Assembly (NCBI GenBank): GCA_051001455.1
Contig: JBPCNH010000023.1
Location: 86,241 to 150,240, forward strand
Length of the DNA stretch: 64,000 nt
Source: JBPCNH01 sp051001455
GTDB taxonomy: Bacteria; Actinomycetota; CADDZG01; WHSQ01
Direction of reading: 5' to 3'
Positions 41,521-49,969 of this stretch are shown one piece after another (positions within the stretch are counted from its first letter, which is position 1; every line of letters begins with the position of its first letter). The translations under genes and the position numbers were made by a program. A model generated the notes under the pieces. That model had not been told where the DNA came from and searched no databases. It saw only the letters and a program-made list of their open reading frames with translations.

Positions 41521-42450
41521 TCAGTCGGCGAGGCCGCCGTAATGAGGCTCGTGTCCGTCGTTGAAGTCCTGGGTCTCGCGCGCCGTCGGCGCGTAACCGG
41601 AGTCAGTGCGCGGAGCAGGTCCCTCCTGGGCAGTCTCGCCGTAACAAGGCTTGCCGTCGTCAGCGAGATCGCGACCCTTAGCGTCGCGCTCCGGCCACCA
41701 CCAGAACTGAGCTTGCGGAAGCTGGTCGTTGTCGAGCCTCAGATCGAGATGGTTGTGGGACAGCGACGAGTAGCAGGAGATGCCGTGGAACTGCGTCCCC
41801 TTGGCGGTGTCGCGCGACGTGCGGTTGGTGACATTGGCGACCTTCATGTCTACGGCGGTGCCGTACATGTGCTGGGAGAGGCTCGCACCTCCGATGCATG
41901 CGTTGTAAGCAACGCTGCGGAACGCTGAGTTGATACCGATCGGGTTGTCCCCACCTTTGGCGCGCAGCGCCTCGAGACGCCACATCATGCGGCGCACGTT
42001 CTCGCGCACCTGGATGCGGCCGACCTTGCCACCCTTGAACGTGCGTGCGTACTTGTTCGCCTCGCCCGAACACCTCGAGTTGTAGTTCTGTTTGAACTCT
42101 TTCCACGCGAAGTTCAACGTGGAGCCGTTGTCCATCTCGAGCGAGTTCAAGACATCGAACACGCTGGGTCCGGCGATGCCGTCCACCGTGAGCCCGTAGT
42201 GGCGTTGGAAGGCCTTGACCGAGTTGGTGGTCTTGCGGTTGAAGATGCCGTTGAGCCGGAGGCGACGTTGATCGGCGCGCGGGAGCCAACCGGCGACGCG
42301 CACCTGCAGCTCGACGACGTCCTCACCCGAGTCACCCTCCTGCAGCGTGCGGTTGAAGTCGTACGCGAACGCGGGCGCGGCGGTAAGCAGCACGCAGGCG
42401 GCGACGAAGGCCGCGATGAAGAAGGTCTTGTGAAACATCTGTTGCCCCAT
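41521..42450 (-). CDS. Secreted peptidoglycan-binding M15 family carboxypeptidase-like protein
   Basis: The 309-residue protein has a signal peptide (TFFIAAFVAACVLLTAAPAF), a peptidoglycan-binding domain (GDSGEDVVELQVRVAGWLPR; NGIFNRKTTNSVKAFQRHYG; TVDGIAGPSVFDVL) and a D-Ala-D-Ala carboxypeptidase-type domain of the M15 family. The zinc site is read from SAFRSVAYNACIGGASLSQH, MYGTAVDMKV and HNHLDLR. It probably trims cell-wall peptides. ATG 42450 is taken; 42438 (MFHKTFF) is the alternative start, and an upstream TTG start (42510) is unlikely. The gene is divergent from the next exported repeat protein. Confidence 0.85.
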   Translation of the reverse strand: MGQQMFHKTFFIAAFVAACVLLTAAPAFAYDFNRTLQEGDSGEDVVELQVRVAGWLPRADQRRLRLNGIFNRKTTNSVKAFQRHYGLTVDGIAGPSVFDVLNSLEMDNGSTLNFAWKEFKQNYNSRCSGEANKYARTFKGGKVGRIQVRENVRRMMWRLEALRAKGGDNPIGINSAFRSVAYNACIGGASLSQHMYGTAVDMKVANVTNRTSRDTAKGTQFHGISCYSSLSHNHLDLRLDNDQLPQAQFWWWPERDAKGRDLADDGKPCYGETAQEGPAPRTDSGYAPTARETQDFNDGHEPHYGGLAD

Positions 42451-42622
42451 GTTCACTAGTGTCGGCTTTGCCCCCACACCGTCTTGAATTACAAATCTCG
42501 GTGCGTGCAAAGCAGGTCGAGCCTAAGCACTTTGCGCAGCGCACGCCGTGGCGACCGCGCCCGCCGCTTGAAAGATGGAAGAACCTCTCAAGGATCTCGG
42601 AGCAAGCCCCGAAGGTGCGAAC

Positions 42623-43780
42623 ATGACACTTCCAAGAAATACCTCATGTCACCTGCTTCGCCTCTGTCTCGCGGTCGCGCTGATCGGAGCATCACTCACG
42701 TTCGGACCTCTTCTGTCGCCTGCTTCCGCCGCGACCAAAGCACCGAAGCTCAAAAAGGTGAAGATGATGGACCGGGACAAGGACGGACGCGCCGACGCCA
42801 TGAAGTTGATCTACACGCGCAAGATCAAGCACCGCGTCGACAAGGACGGCACCTACCCGTTCGACGTCGAGGGGTACCAGATCAAGAAGGTCGGTCGCGC
42901 TAAGGTCAACAAGCTCGTCATCGTGTTGCACGAGAAGCAAGACTCCGACTGGACCGCCGCTCCGCGCGTCACCTACACCCGCACCAAGTTCGATCCGGTC
43001 AAAGGCAAGAATCGCAGACAAGCCGCCAACCAGACTTTCCGCAAGACCCTTTCCCTGGAGAAGGTCACAGGCAAGTACCTGTTGACGCTGACTTCTACCG
43101 GCAACGGCACGCTCAGGTCGGCAGATGGTGAGACCGTCTGCGCCACCAGATGTGCGATCCGCTACGAGCCCGGAGCGATCGCAGCGTTCGTAGCGATACC
43201 CGACACCGGCTCGATCTTCGCCGGATGGGGAGACGCATGCGCCACCACAGGCTTGGTCGTCGCCTGCGGCATCATGATGGACTCGACCAAAACGGCATCG
43301 GCGAACTTCATCCCTGCAGAGGAGACCCAGGAACTCCTCTTGGTCACCACGCTCGGCAACGGTCTCGTTACGTCGGAGCCTGCAGGTGTGTCATGCCCGG
43401 ATGTATGCAGTGAACTGTTCGACCTGGGTTCTGCGGTGACGTTGACCGCCGTACCGGCTGCCGGAGAGACGTTCACCGGCTGGGCGGGTGCCTGCACCGG
43501 AGCCGACCCCACCTGTGTGGTGACGCTCGATGCCGCGCAGTTCGTGGTCGCGCTGTTCACCGCCGAGGGAGAAACCGTTCCTCTGCCGGATCTCATCCCG
43601 CTGCCGCCGCTCGATCCGTCGCTGCCTCCCCTCGATCCGTCGCTGCCTCCCCTCGAACCAGACCCGATCCTCGATCCCATCCTTGACCCGATCCTCGATC
43701 CGGTACTGGATCCGGACCCGATCCTCGATCCCGTCCTCGACCCGATCCTCGATCCCGTTCTAGGACTGCTGTCTCAGTAA
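42623..43780 (+). CDS. Exported protein with beta-repeat domains and a DPILDP tail
   Basis: The 385-residue protein has a signal peptide (LLRLCLAVALIGASLTFGPL). An EF-hand-like loop, DRDKDGRADAMKL, follows near residue 50. Two repeats of the type TSTGNGTLRSADGETVC ... FAGWGDAC and TTLGNGLVTSEPAGVSC ... FTGWAGACTG resemble InlB-like or bacterial surface repeats. The C-terminus is a low-complexity series of LDPSLPPLDPS and DPILDPILDP units ending in LGLLSQ. It is probably a surface-associated structural protein. ATG 42623 starts the signal peptide; the frame is open to 42575. Confidence 0.7.
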   Translation: MTLPRNTSCHLLRLCLAVALIGASLTFGPLLSPASAATKAPKLKKVKMMDRDKDGRADAMKLIYTRKIKHRVDKDGTYPFDVEGYQIKKVGRAKVNKLVIVLHEKQDSDWTAAPRVTYTRTKFDPVKGKNRRQAANQTFRKTLSLEKVTGKYLLTLTSTGNGTLRSADGETVCATRCAIRYEPGAIAAFVAIPDTGSIFAGWGDACATTGLVVACGIMMDSTKTASANFIPAEETQELLLVTTLGNGLVTSEPAGVSCPDVCSELFDLGSAVTLTAVPAAGETFTGWAGACTGADPTCVVTLDAAQFVVALFTAEGETVPLPDLIPLPPLDPSLPPLDPSLPPLEPDPILDPILDPILDPVLDPDPILDPVLDPILDPVLGLLSQ

Positions 43781-43819
43781 CTCCGCCCTAGCTCCGCATG
43801 GAACTACCCTAGAACCGTC

Positions 43820-44590
43820 ATGCGGATGAAGGTGGGTCTCGTCGCGTTGTCGCTGGTCGCCGGATCGCTCGGCGCGCCCGACATAAGCACCGCCGCGGGA
43901 TACGAGCCACAGGTGGTGCTGACACCAGCCAAGAACCGATCTTCGGTGACCGCGCTGGGCAAGGTCTACGGAGCGCGGGCCAAGGAACGGCTGCGGATCA
44001 AGCTCTTCAAGTACTTCCCGTCAAGCGACACCCACAAGTTGAAAGCCAAGACGGTGGCGCGAACACGCTGGACGTCGCTCGGTTACCGAACCTACAGAGT
44101 CTCGTTCCAGCGCCCGAAGAAGGGCACCTGCGAGCTGCGCGTCAAAGTCGTCGGGATGCCCTCCACCGAACAGAAGCATCGCCTGCCGTGCAGACCGCAA
44201 CGATTCGGTGAAGGAACGGCAACCTTGTCAAACGGGGCGACCGCCAAGACCATCGAGGTGCTGATCGCGGACGACGAGCGCGAGCGGCAACACGGTCTGA
44301 TGTACCGCGAGCGGCTCCCGGCGGACAAGGGCATGGTTTTCGTCTTCCCCGGCGACGCCAGTGGTGGCTTCTGGATGAAGAACACGCTCATCCCGTTGTC
44401 GATCGCGTTCTTCTCTGCCGACGGAGAGATCCTGCGCATCCTCGATATGGAGCCATGCGAAGTCGACCCGTGCCCAACCTACAACCCCGGCGTGACCTAC
44501 AGCGGGGCTCTCGAGGTGAACATGGGCAGATTCGAGGAATGGGGGATCGGCGAAGGCGACCGCATCGAGGTACACCCGAACGACGGCTGA
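43820..44590 (+). CDS. Exported DUF192 family protein
   Basis: The 256-residue protein has a signal peptide and an N-terminal beta-rich domain of ~115 residues. A DUF192 domain follows: ERQHGLMYRERLPADKGMVF, FWMKNTLIPLSIAFFSADGE, ILDMEPCEVDPCPTY and YSGALEVNMGRFEEWGIGEG. DUF192 proteins are small exported proteins of unknown function, usually about 120 residues, so the extra N-terminal domain is notable. ATG 43820 (MRMKVG) is used; ATG 43826 is equally possible. It lies 39 bases after the DPILDP-tail gene on the same strand. Confidence 0.85.
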   Translation: MRMKVGLVALSLVAGSLGAPDISTAAGYEPQVVLTPAKNRSSVTALGKVYGARAKERLRIKLFKYFPSSDTHKLKAKTVARTRWTSLGYRTYRVSFQRPKKGTCELRVKVVGMPSTEQKHRLPCRPQRFGEGTATLSNGATAKTIEVLIADDERERQHGLMYRERLPADKGMVFVFPGDASGGFWMKNTLIPLSIAFFSADGEILRILDMEPCEVDPCPTYNPGVTYSGALEVNMGRFEEWGIGEGDRIEVHPNDG

Positions 44591-44655
44591 GTCGTACTCG
44601 GCACGCGTGACGAGCTGCCAAGCTAGACAGACGGCAGCCCGCCTATCATCTCCCT

Positions 44656-45339
44656 ATGAGCACATCAGAGGACGCGGGCACGGCCGAGCCGATCCGGGTC
44701 GTACTGGTCGATGACCACGATCTATTGCGGCGCGGGATCAAAACGATGCTCGAGGCCGACGGCGACATCGAAGTTGTCGGCGAAGCCTCCGATGGGATGA
44801 AGGTCGTCGAGCTGGTCGAAGAGGTGCTGCCCGACGTCGTACTGATCGACGTGGTGATGCCCAATAAGGACGGCATCGTCTCGACCGCCGAGATCAAGGA
44901 GGCGTTCCCCAACGTCGGCGTGGTCGTGCTGTCGGGCCACGACGAGCAGCGGTTCGTCTTCGACGCCCTGAAAGCAGGCGCCTCGGGCTATCTGCTGAAG
45001 ACGGCCGACCTCGAGGAGGTCCTCGACACCGTGCGCGCCGTCGCGAGCGGCCGGGCCAAGATCGATCCAGAGGTTGCAGCGCGCTTGCTGAAAGAGTTCC
45101 AGAGCCATCAGAAGGAAGAAGTAGCCGACGTGTATCAACCACTCACGCCGCGCGAGCGCGAAACGCTCGAGCTGATGAGCACGGGATTGCCGAACAAGAC
45201 GATCGCGGCGCGCCTCAAGATCTCGGAGCGCACGGTCACGACGCACGTGGCGAACATCTACGCGAAGCTGCAAGTGAACAACCGCGTGTCCGCGATCCAA
45301 GAAGCGGTACGACGACGCATCCTCGACCCGGGCATCTGA
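44656..45339 (+). CDS. NarL/FixJ family response regulator
   Basis: The 227-residue protein has a receiver domain (VVLVDDHDLLRRGIKTMLEA; phosphoacceptor in VVLIDVVMPNKDG; VVVLSGHDE; GYLLKTAD) and a LuxR-type helix-turn-helix (LTPRERETLELMSTGLPNKT; SERTVTTHVANIYAKLQV). It would bind DNA as a dimer when phosphorylated. No histidine kinase is adjacent, so it is an orphan in this window. A start of GTG or ATG other than 44656 is unlikely because the receiver starts at once. Confidence 0.93.
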   Translation: MSTSEDAGTAEPIRVVLVDDHDLLRRGIKTMLEADGDIEVVGEASDGMKVVELVEEVLPDVVLIDVVMPNKDGIVSTAEIKEAFPNVGVVVLSGHDEQRFVFDALKAGASGYLLKTADLEEVLDTVRAVASGRAKIDPEVAARLLKEFQSHQKEEVADVYQPLTPRERETLELMSTGLPNKTIAARLKISERTVTTHVANIYAKLQVNNRVSAIQEAVRRRILDPGI

Positions 45340-45405
45340 TGCAGGGGCGCGCCGGTCGATCGCGCAGCGACGATCTGTCGGCGCGCTTAGGTGGAGGCGT
45401 TCGCG

Positions 45406-46770
45406 ATGAGTGAGCCGAATGCCCAGCTGCGCAAGCTGCCTGCGGTCGACCGCATCACCACCGAGCTGTCGGGTCCACACAACGCAGTGGTCGCCGCGGC
45501 GCGCCGCGCGATCGACGATGCCCGCAAAGAGGTGCGCGCCGGGGCTCTCGCTCCGGGGTTCGATGCACTGGTCGCGACCGCGCGCTCGATGCTCGTCGAA
45601 CGGCAGCGCAAACTACTCACGCCGGTGATCAACGCCACCGGAGTGCTGATCCATACGAACCTCGGCCGAGTACCCCTCGGCGCACAGCAGCTGGATGCGG
45701 TACGCCGGGTCGCGGCCGGCTACTCGAACCTCGAGTACGACCTCGACGCCGGGGCGCGCGGCTCGCGCTACGAGCACGCACAGACGCTGGTGAACGAGCT
45801 CACGGGTTCGGACGCCGCGCTCGTCGTGAACAACAACGCGGCGGCGGTGTTGCTTGTCCTGGCCAGCCTCGCTCGCGGCAAAGAGGTAATCATCAGTCGA
45901 GGCGAGCTGGTCGAGATCGGCGGAGAGTTCCGCATCCCCGAGGTCATGGCCGCCGCCGGAGTGAAGCTCGTCGAGATCGGTACCACCAATCGCACGCACC
46001 TGTCCGACTACGAGCGCGCCATCACGCCCGACACCGCGGCGATCCTGAAGGTGCATCCATCTAACTACCGTGTCGTCGGGTTCGTGAGCGAGGTAGCAGC
46101 GCGCGACGTCGCCCGGGTGGCGCTGGCGCGCAAGGTGTGTTTCATCCACGACCTCGGCTCGGGACTGTTCGGTGAACCGCCGGGCGGGACCGGAGACGAA
46201 CCTGCGGTCGATGTCGCGTTGGAGGAAGGTGCAGACGTCGTCACGTTCTCGGGCGACAAGCTGCTCGGCGGCCCGCAAGCCGGGATCATCGCCGGGCGGG
46301 CTCACCTGATCGCCAAGATGTCGAAGAACGCGCTGCTGCGGGCTTTGCGCGTGGACAAGATGACACTTGCCGCGCTCGAAGCGACTCTGCAGCTCTACCT
46401 CGAAGGGCGGCGCGATGAGTTGCCGTTCTGGGCGATGGCCGGTGCATCGTCCGAAGAGCTGGAGCGGCGCGCCGCGCGCATCGCCGCGCAGCTCCAGGAC
46501 CTCCCGGCTAAGGTGGAAGCCGTGGCACTTGCAGCCATGACCGGCGGCGGGTCGATGCCCGGAGTCGAGCTGGGCTCCTGGGGCCTCGCGATCACACCCG
46601 AACACGCAACGGTCGACGAGATAGAGCGCACGCTGCGCGCAGGAAACCCGCCGGTGATAGCCCGAGTGGAAGATGAGCGAGTGCTACTAGACGTCCGCAC
46701 GGTCGCAGAGGAACAGGATCCGGAGCTCGTCCGAGCTCTCAGGGCGAGCCTGGTCTCACCGTCGGCTTAA
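45406..46770 (+). CDS. selA: L-seryl-tRNA(Sec) selenium transferase SelA
   Basis: The 454-residue PLP enzyme converts seryl-tRNA(Sec) to selenocysteyl-tRNA(Sec) using selenophosphate. Signature segments are VINATGVLIHTNLGRVPLG, YSNLEYDLDAGARGSRYEHA, ALVVNNNAAAVLLVL, the PLP-lysine motif FSGDKLLGGPQAGIIAGR and LRALRVDKMTLAALEATL. ATG 45406 follows GGTGGAGG with good spacing; the frame is open from 45391. Together with tRNA-Sec and selB this shows that the organism decodes UGA as selenocysteine. selD is not in the window. Confidence 0.95.
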   Translation: MSEPNAQLRKLPAVDRITTELSGPHNAVVAAARRAIDDARKEVRAGALAPGFDALVATARSMLVERQRKLLTPVINATGVLIHTNLGRVPLGAQQLDAVRRVAAGYSNLEYDLDAGARGSRYEHAQTLVNELTGSDAALVVNNNAAAVLLVLASLARGKEVIISRGELVEIGGEFRIPEVMAAAGVKLVEIGTTNRTHLSDYERAITPDTAAILKVHPSNYRVVGFVSEVAARDVARVALARKVCFIHDLGSGLFGEPPGGTGDEPAVDVALEEGADVVTFSGDKLLGGPQAGIIAGRAHLIAKMSKNALLRALRVDKMTLAALEATLQLYLEGRRDELPFWAMAGASSEELERRAARIAAQLQDLPAKVEAVALAAMTGGGSMPGVELGSWGLAITPEHATVDEIERTLRAGNPPVIARVEDERVLLDVRTVAEEQDPELVRALRASLVSPSA

Positions 46771-46846
46771 CTGTCGCAAGCTCTGGCTATCGTCGTGCCG
46801 GCCGGTCCAACCAGGACCAACGAAGCTCTCAGGAGTCCGGTAGGCG

Positions 46847-47080
46847 ATGCCGAAGAAAAAGAGACGACCACGGCACCCCAAGAAAGACCTAGAGCGCAAC
46901 CTCAGGGAAATCGAGTCCGGGGGTTGGGAGGTCACGAAGTGGCCAGGTGGCTATTTCAAACTAAAGTGCCCTTGCGGGGACCATATGAAGACGATGCCGC
47001 TGACGCCCTCGAATCCGAACAAGGGTAAGGAGACAGTCAGGTGGTGCAGAAAGACATGCTGGAGACCGAGCGATGAATAG
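46847..47080 (+). CDS. Small HicA-like protein of an overlapping gene pair
   Basis: The 77-residue basic protein reads KKDLERNLREIESGGWEVTK, then GGYFKLKCPCGDHMKTMPLT and ends ETVRWCRKTCWRPSDE. Its size and GGW...GGYFKL.CP...KTMPLTPSNP order recall HicA-type dsRNA-binding toxins, but the usual GSHH histidine is not in the standard place and four cysteines are added. The next gene overlaps its 3' end by eight bases, as in toxin-antitoxin pairs. The pair is less GC-rich than the flanking sel genes, which hints at later arrival. The toxin assignment is tentative. Confidence 0.5.
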   Translation: MPKKKRRPRHPKKDLERNLREIESGGWEVTKWPGGYFKLKCPCGDHMKTMPLTPSNPNKGKETVRWCRKTCWRPSDE

Positions 47081-47417
47081 CTATGAGATGGTCGGAGGAT
47101 TCAAGGTTTCGAACAAAGCCGTCGAGCGTCTTCCGGTTAAGGAACGAAACCGTCTAATTGAGGCTCACCTCGACGATGTCATGGTGGAACTACTGCAGAT
47201 GCAAGAGGCAGCCGACCCGATGATCGAGACCACGTTCAGTAAGGGTGAGGTCAGAATCTCAGTGACGGTGAAAGCAAGGAGTGAAAAGAAAGCTGCCGAG
47301 AAAGCAGACGCCTTGGTCCGCTCGGCGGTTCACACAGCAGGAGGATTCACCGGCGGATGGGATATCGAGTGGCCGGACCAACCGTACTCACGCCAGGAGA
47401 GATTAGTAGAAGCCTGA
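47073..47417 (+). CDS. Partner protein of the overlapping small gene pair
   Basis: The 114-residue protein overlaps the HicA-like gene by eight bases. It has an N-terminal helical part (AVERLPVKERNRLIEAHLDD) and a beta-alpha part (IETTFSKGEVRISVTVKARS, then EKKAAEKADALVRSAVHTAG). It does not look like HicB and was not recognised. Size, overlap and order suggest an antidote or partner to the upstream protein. The two genes lie between selA and the zinc-ribbon gene, and their codon use is less GC-biased than that of their neighbours. Confidence 0.5.
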   Translation: MNSYEMVGGFKVSNKAVERLPVKERNRLIEAHLDDVMVELLQMQEAADPMIETTFSKGEVRISVTVKARSEKKAAEKADALVRSAVHTAGGFTGGWDIEWPDQPYSRQERLVEA

Positions 47418-47461
47418 TGTCCCTCCGGCACGTACCTCCCGAAACAGTTTGGAGCCCCCTC

Positions 47462-47893
47462 ATGGCAACCGTCAGTTTCTGTACCTCGTGTGGTCGCAAC
47501 GTCTATCTAGAGACCGGGGCGGACCTCACCTGTCCGGTGTGCTCGTCGCCGTTGATCCCGAGCGAGACGGTCACCGAGTCCCAGGCCGAACGCGTCGGCG
47601 GTAACGAAGCCTGGTTCCGAGACGTGAACGAGCGGGTCGTCAAGGAAGGCGTGTGGTCGGACCAGGCCGTGGTGTGCGAATGCGGTCGCAAGGAGTGCTC
47701 GGAGTTCATCGATATCGGCCGGGATGCCTACGACGAGGTCAGGCGCTTCCGGGACCGCTTCATCATCAAGCCGGGTCACGAGATCCCCGGCGCCGAGATC
47801 ATCGTCGAGAAACAACCGGCCTACTACGTCGCCGAGAAGATCGGTCCGGGCAAGCGGATCGCCGAGGAGACCGACCCGCGCTCCGAAGGATAG
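47462..47893 (+). CDS. Zinc-ribbon hypothetical protein, actinobacterial type
   Basis: The 143-residue protein starts with a zinc-ribbon pattern (CTSCGRNVYLETGADLTCPVC), then NEAWFRDVNERV and a second cysteine cluster, VVCECGRKECSEFIDIGRDA, followed by EVRRFRDRFIIKPGHEIPGA and an IAEETDPR end. Proteins with this N.E.FR..NER ... CECG...C ... PGHE layout are familiar in actinobacteria but have no assigned function. ATG 47462 is chosen because it starts the ribbon. The gene precedes selB by 104 bases and may be co-transcribed with it. Confidence 0.7.
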   Translation: MATVSFCTSCGRNVYLETGADLTCPVCSSPLIPSETVTESQAERVGGNEAWFRDVNERVVKEGVWSDQAVVCECGRKECSEFIDIGRDAYDEVRRFRDRFIIKPGHEIPGAEIIVEKQPAYYVAEKIGPGKRIAEETDPRSEG

Positions 47894-47997
47894 CGAGCCG
47901 CTCCGACGGAACCGGTTCTGTGCCGGAATGCGGTTGTGGGGGAGCCGATTCCCGGCGCGAAAAGACGGTGGGGCGTGGCGCGGTCACAATCTCTTGC

Positions 47998-49848
47998 ATG
48001 CATGTGATCGGGACCGCGGGCCATGTCGACCACGGGAAGTCCTCGTTAGTCGAGAGACTGACCGGGATCGACCCGGACCGCTTCGCCGAGGAGAAGCGGC
48101 GGGGACTGACGATCGATCTGGGGTTCGCCTGGCTTCCCTTGCCGTCCGGCAACGAGATCGGGATCATCGACGTTCCCGGGCACGAGCGTTTCATCAAGAA
48201 CATGCTCGCCGGAGCGGGGGGCGTTTCGGTCTGTCTGTTCGTGGTCGCCGCCAATGAAGGATGGAAGCCGCAATCCGAGGAGCACCTCGCGATCCTCGAC
48301 GTGCTGCAGGTGCGGCACGGTGTCATCGCCCTGACCAAGGTGGATCTCGTCGATGCGGAGCGCGTGGCCGAGGTGACCTCCGAAGTGTCGGAGCGTTTCG
48401 GCGCGACCACGCTGGCCGGCGCGCCGGTGGTGCCGTGCTCGTCGGTGACCGGCGCCGGCATAGAGCGCTTGCTCGGCGAACTGGACCGGGTCGTCGCCGC
48501 GGCTCCCGCTCTGCCGGACCACGGCCGCCCTCGCCTGTGGGTGGACCGGGTGTTCACGATCGCGGGAGCCGGAACGGTGACGACGGGAACGCTGGTGGGT
48601 GGGAGCTTCGCCACGAACGACGAGGTAGGCCTCCTGCACGGCGGAGAGGAACGGCGCGCCCGCATCAGGCGGATACAGAGCCACAAGAAAGAGCTTCCGT
48701 CGATCGGTCCGGGGAACCGCGTCGCGTTGAACCTCGTGGGACTCGAGCGCGAGGGTGCCGAGCGCGGCGACCTGATCGGCGCGCCGGAGCTGTGGCGTCC
48801 GACGTCACGGGTGGATGCGTGGGTGACCGTGCTGCCGGAGTCGGTCGTCGGGCGCGGGCAAGAGTTGACCGAGAAAGGCGCGCACCTCTTGTATGTCGGT
48901 TCGGCCGAGACGCCGGTGCGGGTCAGGTTGCTGGAGGGGGACTCGCTGGCGCCCGGGACCGAGGGACCCGTGCAGCTATATCTGCGCGATCCGCTCCCCC
49001 TGGTGCGAGGCGACCGCTTCGTGTTGCGCGATGCAGGCCGGGTGTTGACCCTCGGCGGCGGGGTCGTGGTGGATCCGCTGGCGCCGGTGGCGCGGCGGCG
49101 CGATCCGGAACGGGCGCGGCTCGTGGACGAACTACGGAACGCCACGCCGTTCGAGGCACTCGTGGCGTTGGTGGAAGCAGCGGGGACGCTCGCTCGATCG
49201 GAGGCGCTGTACCGCAGCGGCGCTGTGACTGCCGACCTGGATAGGGCCGCTGAGCGAGTCGTCGCTCTCGGGCACGACCTCGTGTCGCGCGCGCAGATGA
49301 ACCTGTCGCGCGCCGCGCTGTTGGCGGCGCTCGAGCAGCACCACCAGGCTCGTCCGCTGGAGAAAGGAGCGGCGCGCGAACAAGTGCGCGCGGGACTGGC
49401 TCTGGAGGCCGATGCGCTGAACGATCTGGTCGCGGCAGCGCCGGATGTCGTCGAAGAAGGTGCTCTTCTGAGACTTGCTTCTCACGGAGTGAGCATGACG
49501 CCGCAGCAGCAAGAGCAACGCGACCGGTTGGTCGCGACGATCGAGGCGCAGGGGTTCGCTCCTCCGCTCGTCAAAGAGCTCGGCGCGCCGCAAGAATTGC
49601 TGCGCTCACTCATGCAGTCGGGCGAGTTGGTGAAGATCGGAGACTTCTTCCTCACGCGCGCCCAAGCAGACGACGCGCGCGCTCGGGTGCGCGCGTCTAT
49701 CGAAGCGTCGGGCCCCATGACCGTGGCGCAGATCAGGGACCTGCTCGAAACGACTCGCAAGTACGCGGTGCCACTGTGCGAATGGCTCGACTCCACCGGC
49801 GCGACGAAACGCCACGGCGACATGCGCGCACTCGGCCCAAACCCCTAA
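47998..49848 (+). CDS. selB: Selenocysteine-specific elongation factor SelB
   Basis: The 616-residue GTPase delivers selenocysteyl-tRNA to UGA codons marked by a SECIS hairpin. GTP-binding motifs are GTAGHVDHGKSSLVERLTGI (G1), DVPGHERFIKNMLAGAGG (G3) and ALTKVD (G4). EF-Tu-like domains follow (DRVFTIAGAGTVTTGTLVGG), and the C-terminal half has winged-helix repeats for SECIS binding (ending FLTRAQADDARARVRASIEA, then MTVAQIRDLLETTRKYAVPL). Length matches the E. coli protein. The start is ATG 47998 at the GTPase motif; the longer frame from 47653 overlaps the zinc-ribbon gene and is rejected. Confidence 0.95.
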   Translation: MHVIGTAGHVDHGKSSLVERLTGIDPDRFAEEKRRGLTIDLGFAWLPLPSGNEIGIIDVPGHERFIKNMLAGAGGVSVCLFVVAANEGWKPQSEEHLAILDVLQVRHGVIALTKVDLVDAERVAEVTSEVSERFGATTLAGAPVVPCSSVTGAGIERLLGELDRVVAAAPALPDHGRPRLWVDRVFTIAGAGTVTTGTLVGGSFATNDEVGLLHGGEERRARIRRIQSHKKELPSIGPGNRVALNLVGLEREGAERGDLIGAPELWRPTSRVDAWVTVLPESVVGRGQELTEKGAHLLYVGSAETPVRVRLLEGDSLAPGTEGPVQLYLRDPLPLVRGDRFVLRDAGRVLTLGGGVVVDPLAPVARRRDPERARLVDELRNATPFEALVALVEAAGTLARSEALYRSGAVTADLDRAAERVVALGHDLVSRAQMNLSRAALLAALEQHHQARPLEKGAAREQVRAGLALEADALNDLVAAAPDVVEEGALLRLASHGVSMTPQQQEQRDRLVATIEAQGFAPPLVKELGAPQELLRSLMQSGELVKIGDFFLTRAQADDARARVRASIEASGPMTVAQIRDLLETTRKYAVPLCEWLDSTGATKRHGDMRALGPNP

Positions 49849-49872
49849 GACCCCCCGATTCCGTGCCGGAAT

Positions 49873-49891
49873 AGGGCCGTACAGCGACCCT
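49873..49891. terminator. Hairpin after selB
   Basis: AGGGCCG-TACAG-CGACCCT forms a seven-position stem with one mismatch, 24 bases after selB, followed by TTTCG. A close copy lies 61 bases further on. Confidence 0.5.
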
Positions 49892-49933
49892 TTCGACGCG
49901 CAGAAATCAGAGCCGGTTTTCCATGTCTTTAAA

Positions 49934-49950
49934 GGGCCGTACAGCGGCCC
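49934..49950. terminator. Hairpin before the GCS2 gene end
   Basis: GGGCCG-TACAG-CGGCCC is a perfect six-pair stem with the same loop as the hairpin at 49873. On the minus strand it follows the GCS2-type ligase gene and is followed by TTTAAAG. Confidence 0.5.
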
Positions 49951-49969
49951 GGATTCGGCACAGAATTGG

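Noticed and set aside
47653..47997. An upstream extension of selB to 47653
   Set aside because: It overlaps the zinc-ribbon gene, and the SelB GTPase motif GTAGHVDHGKS begins right after ATG 47998.
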